Shown here: positions 1 through 7,935 of the stretch, in pieces
How the letters are laid out: each line of letters opens with the position of its first letter
Numbering within the stretch: position 1 is the first letter of the stretch
Assembly (NCBI GenBank): GCA_910575405.1
Contig: CAJTER010000026.1
Location: forward strand, 1 to 63,016
DNA: 63,016 nt
Source of the DNA: Clostridia bacterium
GTDB taxonomy: Bacteria > Bacillota > Clostridia > Peptostreptococcales > Anaerovoracaceae
Reading direction: 5' to 3'
Made by a program: the position numbers and the translations under genes
The notes under the pieces: generated by a model
Told to the model about the DNA's origin: nothing
The model's database searches: none
What the model saw: only the letters and a program-made list of their open reading frames with translations

Positions 1-2
1 AC

Positions 3-74
3 ACAATCATCGACGAAGACGGTGTCAAGGATGGCGAAGCCATGCATTTACCCTTGACACTGGCGGAGCGATGA
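3..74 (+). CDS. possible C-terminal tail of a protein cut by the left edge
   Basis: A frame open from the left edge ends with TGA at 72-74. About 23 residues are visible, acidic at first (IIDEDGVKDGE) and ending MHLPLTLAER. The composition resembles a genuine protein tail, but so short a frame may be chance and no family can be named. Nothing else is recognised in 75-210, the stretch between this tail and the acyltransferase gene on the other strand. Confidence 0.3.
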   Translation, partial: TIIDEDGVKDGEAMHLPLTLAER

Positions 75-210
75 TTAGAATGAATGCCACCAATCAGGAG
101 AAACGTTAAAAAAACAGCCAGCACCATACGATACTGACTGCACAACAATCTTATTTTGTTTCAATGTCCTCTTGACGGGGAGCGGTTCAATGCAGCAGCC
201 CCGTATTTTT

Positions 211-1296
211 TCAACCATTTTTTTCTTCAAGAAGCGCCCGTTTCAGCCTTGCGCTGACTGCAGGCCATTTCTTTTTAATGAATTTGGACGTATACATAAT
301 GACCAGCGCCGTGGCAAAGTCAATGGCCAGATAGCGGGGCAGGATCTGCCAGTAGGTCAGATCCGGGAAAATCGATGAAACCGCATGGCTCCAGAATCCA
401 TGTCCCAGAAACAGGTCAAAGCTGAAAATTCCCAGCCAGTTGAAAATGCGATGGTGGAATATCTGTGAGGAAAAGCTCTTCTGGCTGAAGCTGATGGTTA
501 CGCCCACAACATAGGCCAGCACCATTAAAAAGTCGAGTTTCGAATGCCTGTGATCATACGCCATGACGATGACAAACAGGTAGGCGCAAAATTCCAGGAT
601 GGTCAGAAGTCCCCTGCACAGGGCAGTCGGCTTTATCTCCCGCGTTTTCTCGTTGATACGGTAGCAAACGCAGCCCAGACAGATGCAGGCTACGGCACGC
701 ATTGCTCCTTTACAGGCAAAGCCGGTCCAGCTTGAGGGGCCTCCAAAACCGCTTTTCCAGCTCTGGTACATATATCCCAGCAGAAGTACCGCAATCAGCG
801 GCGCTAAGAGTGAAAGAAACATCTCTCTTTTGCGCACAAAAATCGGATAGAGAATTGCCATAGCAAGAAGCATGGCGGAAAGATACCAGGAAACTGCGTT
901 TGCCCGGAACCCCATAAGTCCCGTCTGGGTCAGGAACAGCCAGTCAAAGGCCGAATAGCAGAAGTTCCTCACCCATTCGCCCAGAGGAATCCCCCGATAG
1001 GCGCACTCCACAATAAATCCGATGACCCATGCCACATAAACATCAGGAATTAATCCCTTTATCTTGTGCCAGAGAAAGCTTGCCGTATCCGGCCCAATGG
1101 ATGGAATGGGATTTTGCATCCTCTTTGTCGCAGAAACTGCCATCAGGTAGCCGGAAACAATAAAGAAAAATTCTACGCCAATAGCGCCAAGCTGAAAAAT
1201 ATGCTCTGTATCGCCGGCAAAATTCTTCCCGTGGAAGATCGCCACCATAAAAATAAATATAAACTTTAAAAAGTCGATCGCTCCGTTTCGATTCAT
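211..1296 (-). CDS. acyltransferase 3 family membrane protein
   Basis: A 361-residue polytopic membrane protein of the acyltransferase 3 family, which usually O-acetylates cell-surface polysaccharides. The N-terminus has the family signature: an early Asp-Phe-Leu-Lys stretch, then HGKNF and FFFIVSGYLM in the first helices, followed by about ten hydrophobic segments. A strong AGGAGG lies about 11 bases before the ATG at 1296. It is the last gene of a leftward group with a TagB-like transferase and a polysaccharide pyruvyl transferase, so a role in decorating a wall or surface polymer fits. The acceptor cannot be read from sequence. Confidence 0.85.
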   Translation of the reverse strand: MNRNGAIDFLKFIFIFMVAIFHGKNFAGDTEHIFQLGAIGVEFFFIVSGYLMAVSATKRMQNPIPSIGPDTASFLWHKIKGLIPDVYVAWVIGFIVECAYRGIPLGEWVRNFCYSAFDWLFLTQTGLMGFRANAVSWYLSAMLLAMAILYPIFVRKREMFLSLLAPLIAVLLLGYMYQSWKSGFGGPSSWTGFACKGAMRAVACICLGCVCYRINEKTREIKPTALCRGLLTILEFCAYLFVIVMAYDHRHSKLDFLMVLAYVVGVTISFSQKSFSSQIFHHRIFNWLGIFSFDLFLGHGFWSHAVSSIFPDLTYWQILPRYLAIDFATALVIMYTSKFIKKKWPAVSARLKRALLEEKNG

Positions 1297-1358
1297 AATT
1301 TTCTCCCGGATCCTCCTTAAACATTTTCTCGCTTTTGTTATCCTCAGTCATTACGGCA

Positions 1359-2633
1359 CTACCCCATCAGCTCCTTGATCTTTTCAACAATTCGCCTGCT
1401 AGCATTGCCGTCTTCGATGCAGCCCCGTTCTTTCAAAAAGCGCTCTGTCGCTTTTTCATACTGTGCCTCATCAAAGCCCCTGATATTTTCTATCAGCTCC
1501 TGACTGTTCTTTGCGATGGAAAATGGCGTTGATTCCAATGGGTAGTAAAAAGAACGATTTTTCGCAAAAGTCTCCAAATCCTCCGCCAGAATAAATCCAG
1601 GACGTTTTAACAGAATATAGTCAAAAATCCAGCTGGAATAATCGGTCAGCCCAACATCCGTAACAAGCATCAATTCCTGAATATCCCCATAGCCAGTCGC
1701 ATCTACTACATAAGAAGGCAACTTTTTCAACCACTTGGCAGATATCTTCCTCAGCCTGCTGTGAAAGCGCAGCGCAATGACCCAGCTTCCTCCAAAGCGC
1801 TCCTCTAGGGCATCTTTGAGACCCGCGTAATCCAGTCCGGAAAAGGATTCGTTCACATTATCCTTGTGAGTAGGCGCATACAAAAAAATTCTGCTGTCTG
1901 CTGGAATATGAAGGGCTTCGCAGACCTTCTGCCGAATTTTTTCCACCTGCTCGGGCTTCTTCGTAAAAAGGATATCATTGCGGGCATGTCCGTAATTTAA
2001 AGTAGGGACACCCTCCCAGTAGCTGGTGGCAAATACTTCATCTTCAAAAGCGCTGTTAGATATGCAGTAATCTGTCTCTGCCATACAGACAGCCTTCATT
2101 TTTTTCCATTTGCGATTCATGACGATATCACCGTCCAGCCGCTTGATTCCCAGCGATCCATGCCAGGTCTGAAGCAGATACTGATCTTCTTTTTTATGGA
2201 TCCCCAGCCTTGGCAGATCGTGGGTATTATCCACAAATAATTTTGCCGAGGCCGCTGCCTCATAAAACTCAACTGAGCCTCGCAGAACCAGCTTCATTGA
2301 TTCAGGAAAGGCTGACGGATCCGTCTCTTTTTTCACAACCCATGCCAGCTTGTAAGGCAGTTCCTGTCTCAGAATTTCATCACAAATCGCCCGTGGATTA
2401 CAGGTGTAATCGCCCTGGTAGGTCAGAAATAAAATCATATCATTTTTGACCTTCACATTGCGGCTCAAAGCCCTTCTGGGAAAATACGCTGCGGCATTAT
2501 CAAGATGCTTTAAGAGGGCGTTTACTTGTTTATTCAGCTTTTTTAAAATACGCGAAATTCCACTGTAAATTTTGTTATTAATGCTTCTAAAAAGCCTGCC
2601 CTCTATGGTTTTTTGATAGATCCGATTTGCCAT
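1359..2633 (-). CDS. CDP-glycerol glycerophosphotransferase (TagB/TagF) family protein
   Basis: A 424-residue protein of the teichoic-acid glycerophosphotransferase family, which transfers polyol-phosphate units from CDP-polyols onto wall polymers at the inner membrane face. Visible family motifs are LLQTWHGSLGIKRL near residue 150, an FLYAPTHKD segment, and TDYSSWIFDYILLKRPGF toward the C-terminus. Length fits the single-domain TagB/TarB class rather than long TagF polymerases. AGGAAGG precedes the ATG at 2633. It sits 37 bases downstream of the pyruvyl transferase and upstream of the acyltransferase. Whether it primes or extends the polymer is not decidable here. Confidence 0.85.
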   Translation of the reverse strand: MANRIYQKTIEGRLFRSINNKIYSGISRILKKLNKQVNALLKHLDNAAAYFPRRALSRNVKVKNDMILFLTYQGDYTCNPRAICDEILRQELPYKLAWVVKKETDPSAFPESMKLVLRGSVEFYEAAASAKLFVDNTHDLPRLGIHKKEDQYLLQTWHGSLGIKRLDGDIVMNRKWKKMKAVCMAETDYCISNSAFEDEVFATSYWEGVPTLNYGHARNDILFTKKPEQVEKIRQKVCEALHIPADSRIFLYAPTHKDNVNESFSGLDYAGLKDALEERFGGSWVIALRFHSRLRKISAKWLKKLPSYVVDATGYGDIQELMLVTDVGLTDYSSWIFDYILLKRPGFILAEDLETFAKNRSFYYPLESTPFSIAKNSQELIENIRGFDEAQYEKATERFLKERGCIEDGNASRRIVEKIKELMG

Positions 2634-2669
2634 CTGTTCTGCCTTCCTCTGCGGTTTTGTTTTCTCGTT

Positions 2670-3851
2670 TTACAATTCTCTTAAAAATTCTTCCAAATAC
2701 TGCTTTGTCCGCTCCTTTAGCTCCGTTCTGACAGACGTATCATAGCCTGATTCAATGGCAGCCTCCATCTGATCCAGTATTTTCTCTGCATCTATTTCTG
2801 ATTCTTCAAAGAAGTTTTCCTGCTTTCCAATAATATCTGCAAAAAAGCGAGTTTTTTCATTCCAGATAAATCCTACTACCGGCACATCCAGAGAGTAAGC
2901 TGTGATACATGCATGCAGCCGAGCGCCAAAAATGCATTTAAAATCCTTCACCATATTGAGAAGCTCCATGGAGGTTTCTGGCGCCGGAAGAAGCTTGTCC
3001 TCTGCATCAATGCCCAGTGATTTGAGAACCTTCTTTCCGAATTTCTGGTCGCCGCTCATTCCATTGGAAAAAAGCACCCAGTCCAGCCCACGCCTTTCTG
3101 CGGACGTTATGAGCTGTTTGTAAAATTCTTTCATCTGGCCGCCCGAATAGGTATTTCCATAATCCTTAAATATTTTTCCCCGGATCACATTGATTCCAAT
3201 CGTATTTCTTGCAGAATTTTTTTCGATCTCATAGCACTCCGGTGTCCAAAGGGCCGGATCACCTACCCTTGCAGTCTTTATTTTCGTATTTTCGATATAA
3301 TGTTGCTGCAGAATCTCAACATCATCTCTTGTTGTAATGACCTTCACGCAGTCGCTGTTGATGGCCTGCTTCAGCCTCTGGCAGCGAATATCCGCTTCGT
3401 CGTAGCCTTCTATTCCTACGCCGTTCATCATAACCGGAATGTTATTTGCGCGGGCAATTTTCACAATCTGTTCCACATAGTAATTGAGCCCCTGGGTGCG
3501 GAACTTGAGAAAACCGCCTCCGGCAAACAAAATCGCATCTGCATCCGCTAGCTCCCGCTTGTAATGGCTGTTTACCCTGAGCCACCACATGAAGTATTCA
3601 TACCGGTAACGATATTTACCGGAATCCTTGTATGCAAATTTCTTTTGGGCACGCTTTTTCATTTTTTGAGATATCTGATATTTAATGGAATCCCATCCCT
3701 TATACTCCTCAGGATCCCGTGGAAGGACGTCTACCCGTTTAATTTCAATTTCGGGAACGATCTGCCTGGTCAGATATTCAGAAGCTTCACATAAAATTTT
3801 ATCGCCCATATTGGGGATGCTGTAAAGCCCGACTATAGCAACTTTTTTCAT
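2670..3851 (-). CDS. polysaccharide pyruvyl transferase family protein (CsaB-like)
   Basis: A 393-residue protein of the polysaccharide pyruvyl transferase family. In characterised members the enzyme adds a ketal pyruvate from phosphoenolpyruvate to surface glycans. The start chosen is ATG at 3851 (MKKVAIVGLYSIPNMGD), with AAAGGAGA just upstream. A longer in-frame opening to 4052 exists, but it adds a non-family, cysteine-rich tail with no ribosome site. Motifs include ILFAGGGFLKF, VMMNGVGIEG and GARLHACITAYSLDVPVVGF near the C-terminus, the last typical of the family. First gene of the leftward surface-polymer group; the glycan substrate is unknown. Confidence 0.82.
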   Translation of the reverse strand: MKKVAIVGLYSIPNMGDKILCEASEYLTRQIVPEIEIKRVDVLPRDPEEYKGWDSIKYQISQKMKKRAQKKFAYKDSGKYRYRYEYFMWWLRVNSHYKRELADADAILFAGGGFLKFRTQGLNYYVEQIVKIARANNIPVMMNGVGIEGYDEADIRCQRLKQAINSDCVKVITTRDDVEILQQHYIENTKIKTARVGDPALWTPECYEIEKNSARNTIGINVIRGKIFKDYGNTYSGGQMKEFYKQLITSAERRGLDWVLFSNGMSGDQKFGKKVLKSLGIDAEDKLLPAPETSMELLNMVKDFKCIFGARLHACITAYSLDVPVVGFIWNEKTRFFADIIGKQENFFEESEIDAEKILDQMEAAIESGYDTSVRTELKERTKQYLEEFLREL

Positions 3852-4012
3852 TCCGTTCTCCTTTACCCGATTGCTATGGTAAACCTTGCAATTTGAACAC
3901 ACGTATATATTATGATAGCATTGAATAAAGCTTTCGTCAAACGAAAAATCACAGTAATTTATATGAATATAAAATGAAGAAATAGTGAATAAATAATGAA
4001 ATTCCGGGTCAA

Positions 4013-4041
4013 TTGACAGATTGTAAGATATCTCATATAAT
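4013..4041 (+). promoter_or_regulatory. consensus sigma-A promoter for the Uma2 gene
   Basis: TTGACA (4013-4018), a 17-base spacer and TATAAT (4036-4041) form a perfect consensus promoter. The start site would be near 4048, giving a leader of about 110 bases before the Uma2 ATG. This is the only clear signal in the 309-base gap 3852-4160. Confidence 0.8.
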
Positions 4042-4160
4042 GCTTGTAACACATATCGCTTATCATTGAATACTCAAACTGCAGGGGAAAAGTTGTAAGG
4101 AAGCTGGAAGTGAATAAATAGAATCGTAATTTATAAACTATTATTAAGGAGGTGCTAGCA

Positions 4161-4706
4161 ATGCAGGCACTGAAAAAAGCAAATTATACTGTTGAAGATA
4201 TTTACGCCCTGCCAGATGGGCAGCGGGCAGAACTGATTGACGGGGAGCTGTATATGATGAGCCCGCCGGGGCGGATACATCAAGAACTCGTTTCCCAGCT
4301 AGTTAAACAGATTGGGAATTATATTGACGCCCATCATGGGGAATGTAAGGTATATCCTGCTCCCTTTGCCGTGTTCCTGAATGAGGACAGCCATACCTAT
4401 GTAGAGCCGGATCTTTCTATCATCTGTGACAAAAATAAACTGGATGACCGGGGCTGTAATGGTGCTCCGGACTGGGTGATTGAAATCGTTTCTCCCAACT
4501 CCCAGCGGATGGATTATCTGACAAAGCTTATGAAATATCAAAATGCAGGGGTGCGAGAGTATTGGATTGTAAACCCACAAACCCGAATCGTCCAAACTTA
4601 TTTCTTTGCGGGAGAAGAGGATTCCAAACAGTTTCCTTTTGATGAAGATATTCCTATTAGCATTTATGAAGGCTGGAGCATCAACATAGCAGAGTTGCTG
4701 AAATAG
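4161..4706 (+). CDS. Uma2 family (DUF820) putative nuclease-fold protein
   Basis: A 181-residue protein of the Uma2/DUF820 family, a restriction-endonuclease-like fold widespread in bacteria with poorly known function. Visible motifs are ELIDGELYMMSPPG, the central VEPDLSIICDKNKLDD and DWVIEIVSPNSQ, which correspond to the D..E.K-type nuclease core, then YWIVNP. The ATG at 4161 is preferred over a GTG nine bases earlier because AAGGAGG sits correctly before it. A perfect sigma-A promoter lies upstream. It stands alone beside an integrase remnant, so it may be cargo of a decayed mobile element. Confidence 0.85.
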   Translation: MQALKKANYTVEDIYALPDGQRAELIDGELYMMSPPGRIHQELVSQLVKQIGNYIDAHHGECKVYPAPFAVFLNEDSHTYVEPDLSIICDKNKLDDRGCNGAPDWVIEIVSPNSQRMDYLTKLMKYQNAGVREYWIVNPQTRIVQTYFFAGEEDSKQFPFDEDIPISIYEGWSINIAELLK

Positions 4707-4747
4707 AAAAATTACAAAAGCCCCGCCAAAGCAGGGCCAATGTAACA

Positions 4748-4800
4748 GGCTGTGATAATACAACCCTTAGAATAAGCACCTAAATTGTATCATCACAGCC
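4748..4800. repeat. long inverted repeat between the Uma2 gene and the integrase remnant
   Basis: GGCTGTGATAATACAA (4748-4763) and TTGTATCATCACAGCC (4785-4800) pair at 15 of 16 positions. The loop can extend with TTAG/CTAA. A smaller hairpin, GGGCAT-TTTT-ATGCCC, follows near 4818-4833 just before the integrase start. It could be a terminator for the Uma2 gene, an attenuator for the integrase, or an element end. Confidence 0.6.
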
Positions 4801-4858
4801 CGAGAAAATCAAGTTCCCGGGCATTTTTATGCCCAAAATTTCAAGGAGGATGATACAT

Positions 4859-5383
4859 ATGCCAAGAACTACATTCACTTATGAGGGAAAACGCTATGAT
4901 GTAACTGCTAAAACAGAAACAGCGCTGTCTGCAAAAGTTGCCCTTTTAAAAAAGGAACTGAAAGAAGGGACACGTCTGAAAAATAATATGCCTTTCAATA
5001 CCTGTGCTACGGCATGGATGGAGCGAAAGAAATCCTATTTAAAAACAGAAAAATCCGCCCGTGACTACCAGCATTTTGTGAATCACCTTAATGATTATTT
5101 TGGGGCGATACGAATCAAGGATATCTCTACAATGGATTGTGAAGACTGCTTAAGGCATTTTGCCAATAAGGATATGAGCAAAGCCTTTATAGATAAAATG
5201 GCAACGATTATGAATCAAATTTTCAAGTATGCGCTGGTAAATAAAACACTGCTCTACAATCCGATGATTGACGTCCAGAAACCGATTGCAGAGCAAGGCA
5301 CGCACCGCCAAATCTCCGATATGGAACGTGATGTTATTTTAGGGGAACAAAAACGGGAAACCCAGCAGCCTCACGTAGCCTAA
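4859..5383 (+). pseudogene. truncated tyrosine recombinase (integrase), N-terminal part only
   Basis: A 174-residue fragment of a phage/ICE-type tyrosine integrase. The N-terminal part resembles an arm-DNA-binding segment (MPRTTFTYEGKRYDV), followed by a SAM-like core-binding domain (ARDYQHFVNHLNDYFG, DKMATIMNQIFKYAL). It stops after the linker (QISDMERDVI), so the catalytic domain with the R...HxxR...Y residues is missing and recombinase activity is not expected. ATG at 4859 has AAGGAGG in front. It ends 48 bases before the 3' end of tRNA-Thr, the usual attachment target of such integrases, so it is probably the stump of an excised or deleted element. Confidence 0.7.
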
Positions 5384-5429
5384 AAATCCCCCGAATCAAT
5401 TGCAATCACTTGATTTCGAGGGATTTTTA
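5382..5429. terminator. bidirectional intrinsic terminator
   Basis: AAAAATCCC...CGAATCAA pairs with TTGATTTCGAGGGATTTTT around a short loop, with A/T tracts on both sides. It can end the integrase remnant (+) and the tRNA-Thr transcript (-). Confidence 0.7.
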
Positions 5430-5431
5430 TC

Positions 5432-5506
5432 TGGAGCTACTGGTCGGATTTGAACCGACGACCTGCTCATTACGAGTGAGCTGCTCTACCCCTGAGCCAC
5501 AGTAGC
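5432..5506 (-). tRNA. tRNA-Thr, anticodon CGT
   Basis: A complete 75-base cloverleaf including the encoded CCA. The acceptor stem is GCTACTG/CAGTAGC (7 pairs), the D stem GCTC/GAGC, the anticodon stem GCTCA/TGAGC with loop CTCGTAA (anticodon CGT, reads ACG), and the T arm GTCGG-TTCAAAT-CCGAC. The discriminator base is T. A sigma-A promoter lies immediately upstream and a terminator just beyond the 3' end. Confidence 0.95.
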
Positions 5507-5518
5507 AAGTACTTTTTT

Positions 5519-5547
5519 ATTATACAGTCTTGCGTCGTAGAATTCAA
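5519..5547 (-). promoter_or_regulatory. sigma-A promoter of tRNA-Thr
   Basis: On the minus strand, TTGAAT (5547-5542), a 17-base spacer and TATAAT (5524-5519) stand 12 bases ahead of the mature tRNA 5' end. Confidence 0.75.
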
Positions 5548-5587
5548 CACTTTTTTTATTTTTTTGTGAAAATTTAACTCAATTTTC

Positions 5588-5616
5588 TTGCACAAGCGCG
5601 GGTTCTGAGATATGAT
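5588..5616 (+). promoter_or_regulatory. sigma-A promoter of the isochorismatase-like gene
   Basis: TTGCAC (5588-5593), a 17-base spacer and TATGAT (5611-5616), ending about 31 bases before the ATG at 5648. Confidence 0.6.
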
Positions 5617-5647
5617 TTCAGTAAGAAACTAATGGGAGGCTGAAAAT

Positions 5648-6190
5648 ATGAGTAAATTATTAGTTGTAGTCGATATGCAGAACGATTTTATTGATGGTGC
5701 TCTGGGAACACCGGAAGCACAAAGTATCGTACCCCGGGTAGATGCAAAGATCCGTGAATATGACAGCAACGGCGACTGGGTCATTTTTACTGCCGATACC
5801 CATGAAGAAAATTATCTGCAGACCCAAGAGGGCGTTGTTCTTCCCATTCCTCACTGTATCCGGGATACCCACGGATGGCAGATCAGCAGCGCCCTTTTCC
5901 GCCCAGAGGATGCGCCTGTTGTGGAAAAGGATACCTTTGGTGCAAGGGAGTTAGGAATCCTATTAAAGGAGCTACAGGAAGCAAATACTGCTCCGGATGA
6001 AATTGAGCTGGTAGGGCTCTGCACGGATATCTGCGTTATTTCCAATGCCCTTCTCGTAAAAGCGTTTCTTCCGGAAGTTCCGGTTTCGGTGGACAGCTCC
6101 TGCTGCGCTGGTGTAACGCCGGAAAGCCACGAGACGGCCCTGAAAGCTATGGAAATGTGCCAGGTACGCGTGCTGCATCCAAAGAAATAA
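5648..6190 (+). CDS. cysteine hydrolase, isochorismatase/nicotinamidase family
   Basis: A 180-residue cytosolic hydrolase of the isochorismatase superfamily. The catalytic triad is visible: Asp9 in VVVDMQNDF, Lys in VVEKDTFGA near residue 98, and the nucleophilic Cys in GLCTDICV near residue 124. HPKK ends the protein. Length and the DMQNDFI-GALG start resemble nicotinamidase-like members of Clostridia, which convert nicotinamide to nicotinate, but the family also holds other amidases, so the substrate is open. It is monocistronic: a sigma-A promoter lies in front, GGGAGG precedes the start codon, and a shared terminator lies behind it against sigF. Confidence 0.8.
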   Translation: MSKLLVVVDMQNDFIDGALGTPEAQSIVPRVDAKIREYDSNGDWVIFTADTHEENYLQTQEGVVLPIPHCIRDTHGWQISSALFRPEDAPVVEKDTFGARELGILLKELQEANTAPDEIELVGLCTDICVISNALLVKAFLPEVPVSVDSSCCAGVTPESHETALKAMEMCQVRVLHPKK

Positions 6191-6230
6191 AAACAACAAA
6201 ACATGCCAGCATAAAAGCACAACAGGATAT

Positions 6231-6277
6231 AAAAAACAGCCCCTTTCACCTTTCCCAGGATTCTGAGGCTGTTTTTT
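6231..6277. terminator. bidirectional terminator between isochorismatase gene and sigF
   Basis: AAAAAACAGCC pairs with GGCTGTTTTTT around a loop of about 25 bases. A and T tracts on both flanks serve the two convergent genes. Confidence 0.75.
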
Positions 6278-6296
6278 ATTTGTATATGCAGGATGG

Positions 6297-7034
6297 CTAT
6301 CCCATTTTCCGGCGCATATCCTGAAGCACTTTTTTTTCTATTCGGGATACCTGCACCTGAGAAATACCCATTCTTCCTGCGATTTGCTGCTGGGTCATAT
6401 CTTTAAAATAGCGGAGCACAATGATCTGCCTTTCCCGCTCCGACAAGGTGCTGATGATAGTTTTCAGATCGATCATGCTGATATTTTTGTCTTCTTCTGA
6501 AACATGACTCACCTTTTTTTCCCGGTAGCCTTCGGATATTTCGCTGTTATCCAGACTTTCCACATTGGAAAGAGCCTCTGCCGCATCCAGGATTTCCAGA
6601 ATTTTTTCTACCGGCAGCTGCATTTGCTCAGAAAGATAGCTGAGCTTTGGCCAGGCGCCATTTTGGTTGTAATACTCCTCTTTAATCCGCTTCAAATTCC
6701 TTATGTCCATTTTCAACTGACGGCTCACCTTAATTTTGCCATCATCGCGGATATATCGCTTGATTTCCCCCAATATCATGGGAACGGCATAGGTGGAAAA
6801 CATCACGTCGAATTTTGTGTCAAATCGATCTATGGCTTTCAAAAGTCCCATAAATCCGATCTGCAAAAGATCGTCCAGTTCATAGCCGGATCCGGTAAAT
6901 TTCAATGCCAGATTCTTTACAAGACCAGTGTTTTGATTTACAATCTGCTCCCGGGCGTCATTATCGCCCTGCTGTGCTTTTTCAATTAATGCGTATGTAT
7001 CTTCCTTTTTTACCGGTACATATTTAGAGGCCAT
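6297..7034 (-). CDS. sigF: RNA polymerase sporulation sigma factor SigF
   Basis: The 245-residue forespore-specific sigma factor, first compartment-specific regulator of sporulation. Sigma-70 regions are evident: region 2 (FTGSGYELDDLLQIGFMGLL, FSTYAVPMILGEIKRYIRDD) and region 4 (LSERERQIIVLRYFKDMTQQ followed by a helix-turn-helix). The chosen start is ATG at 7034 (MASKYVPVKK), which overlaps the spoIIAB stop by 11 bases. A TTG four codons earlier has no better ribosome site. Its position as third gene after spoIIAA and spoIIAB identifies it as SigF rather than the related SigG. The overlaps imply translational coupling with its anti-sigma factor. Confidence 0.95.
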   Translation of the reverse strand: MASKYVPVKKEDTYALIEKAQQGDNDAREQIVNQNTGLVKNLALKFTGSGYELDDLLQIGFMGLLKAIDRFDTKFDVMFSTYAVPMILGEIKRYIRDDGKIKVSRQLKMDIRNLKRIKEEYYNQNGAWPKLSYLSEQMQLPVEKILEILDAAEALSNVESLDNSEISEGYREKKVSHVSEEDKNISMIDLKTIISTLSERERQIIVLRYFKDMTQQQIAGRMGISQVQVSRIEKKVLQDMRRKMG

Positions 7035-7461
7035 AGCTGATATCAAGCTGCTTGGTCATCGTTACCGCCGTTCCCTCTCCGGTGCGAGACACAACCTCCA
7101 CTTTATCCATAAAGCTTTCCATTACCGTAAAACCCATCCCCGAGCGTTCCTCCGTCTTTCCCGTGGTAAACATAGGCTCCCGCGCCTTTTCCACATCCTC
7201 AATGCCAACCCCCTCATCTCTGACTGTAATAACCACCTTTCCACCAGCTCTGATGCGGCATTCCAGGGTCACCATCTCATTGGGGTTTTCCCCGTAGCCG
7301 TGGATAATACTGTTGCTTACTGCCTCTGACACGCCCGTCTTAATCTCCGTCAATTCTTCAATGGTCGGATCCAGACAGGCCACAAAGGCTGCTGCTGCTG
7401 ATCTTGCAAATGCCTCGTTTTCCGCCCTTGCAGAAAATTGCAGCTTCATTTTATTCTCCAC
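7024..7461 (-). CDS. spoIIAB: anti-sigma F factor SpoIIAB (serine kinase)
   Basis: A 145-residue GHKL-fold kinase that binds SigF and phosphorylates SpoIIAA. Motifs: N-box EAVSNSIIHGYG, G1 box VRDEGVGIED and G2 box GMGFTVMESFMDKV, close to the Bacillus protein in length and order. Two starts are possible: GTG at 7461, with GGAGG nine bases ahead, or ATG at 7449 with GGAG closer in. The first is used here. It overlaps spoIIAA by 11 bases and sigF by 11 bases. Confidence 0.95.
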   Translation of the reverse strand: MENKMKLQFSARAENEAFARSAAAAFVACLDPTIEELTEIKTGVSEAVSNSIIHGYGENPNEMVTLECRIRAGGKVVITVRDEGVGIEDVEKAREPMFTTGKTEERSGMGFTVMESFMDKVEVVSRTGEGTAVTMTKQLDISYGL

Positions 7462-7831
7462 TGGCGCTCACCTCCATCTCCATTTGCTTCTGCCCGTTCA
7501 AAAGACAGATGGCATCCTCTACATTTTTTTGTTTATCCACTATGGAAAAAATCCCTGCCATATACAGGATTTTTTCTACAAACTCCGAGCAGCTTGCCAG
7601 AAATACTCTACCTCCCTTTTTGGTCACCTTATTATATCTCCCCAGTACGACACCAATACCGGAGCTGTCCATAAACGTTACCTTCTCAAAATCGAAAATC
7701 AAATGGCGACATTGGAACGCATCCATGGTTTCATCAATTTCGGTTCTCACAGTCCCAGCGCTGTGATGATCCAGCTCTCCGACAGCAGAAGCGATAAGAA
7801 TGTCGTCCGTCATTTGAAAGTTTAAATGCAT
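7451..7831 (-). CDS. spoIIAA: anti-anti-sigma factor SpoIIAA
   Basis: A 126-residue STAS-domain protein. When dephosphorylated it displaces SigF from SpoIIAB. The phosphorylatable serine lies in FMDSSGIGVVLGRYN near residue 58, the family signature. ATG at 7831 is chosen because GGAGG ends seven bases before it; a TTG further up would lie inside that ribosome site. A TATAAT-like -10 is visible at 7875-7870 on the minus strand, with an AAGGA motif further up. Sigma-H usually drives this operon, but no clean sigma-H pair can be claimed. Confidence 0.95.
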   Translation of the reverse strand: MHLNFQMTDDILIASAVGELDHHSAGTVRTEIDETMDAFQCRHLIFDFEKVTFMDSSGIGVVLGRYNKVTKKGGRVFLASCSEFVEKILYMAGIFSIVDKQKNVEDAICLLNGQKQMEMEVSASGE

Positions 7832-7935
7832 AAAAAGTCCTCCTTTCTCCAATCGCAGTGTACCCTTTCATTATAGTATGTGGTGGTACTGCCTGTCCTT
7901 AAGAGAAAAGGAGGAAATTCTTCTATTTTTGGCAT

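Noticed and set aside
1043-1351. 102-codon frame overlapping the start of the acyltransferase gene
   Set aside because: It lies in a different frame of a convincing family member, and its product is a Lys/Arg/Tyr-rich mix typical of a shadow.
7024-7046. TTG at 7046 as start of sigF
   Set aside because: ATG at 7034 gives the normal N-terminus and couples to spoIIAB; the TTG has no better ribosome site.
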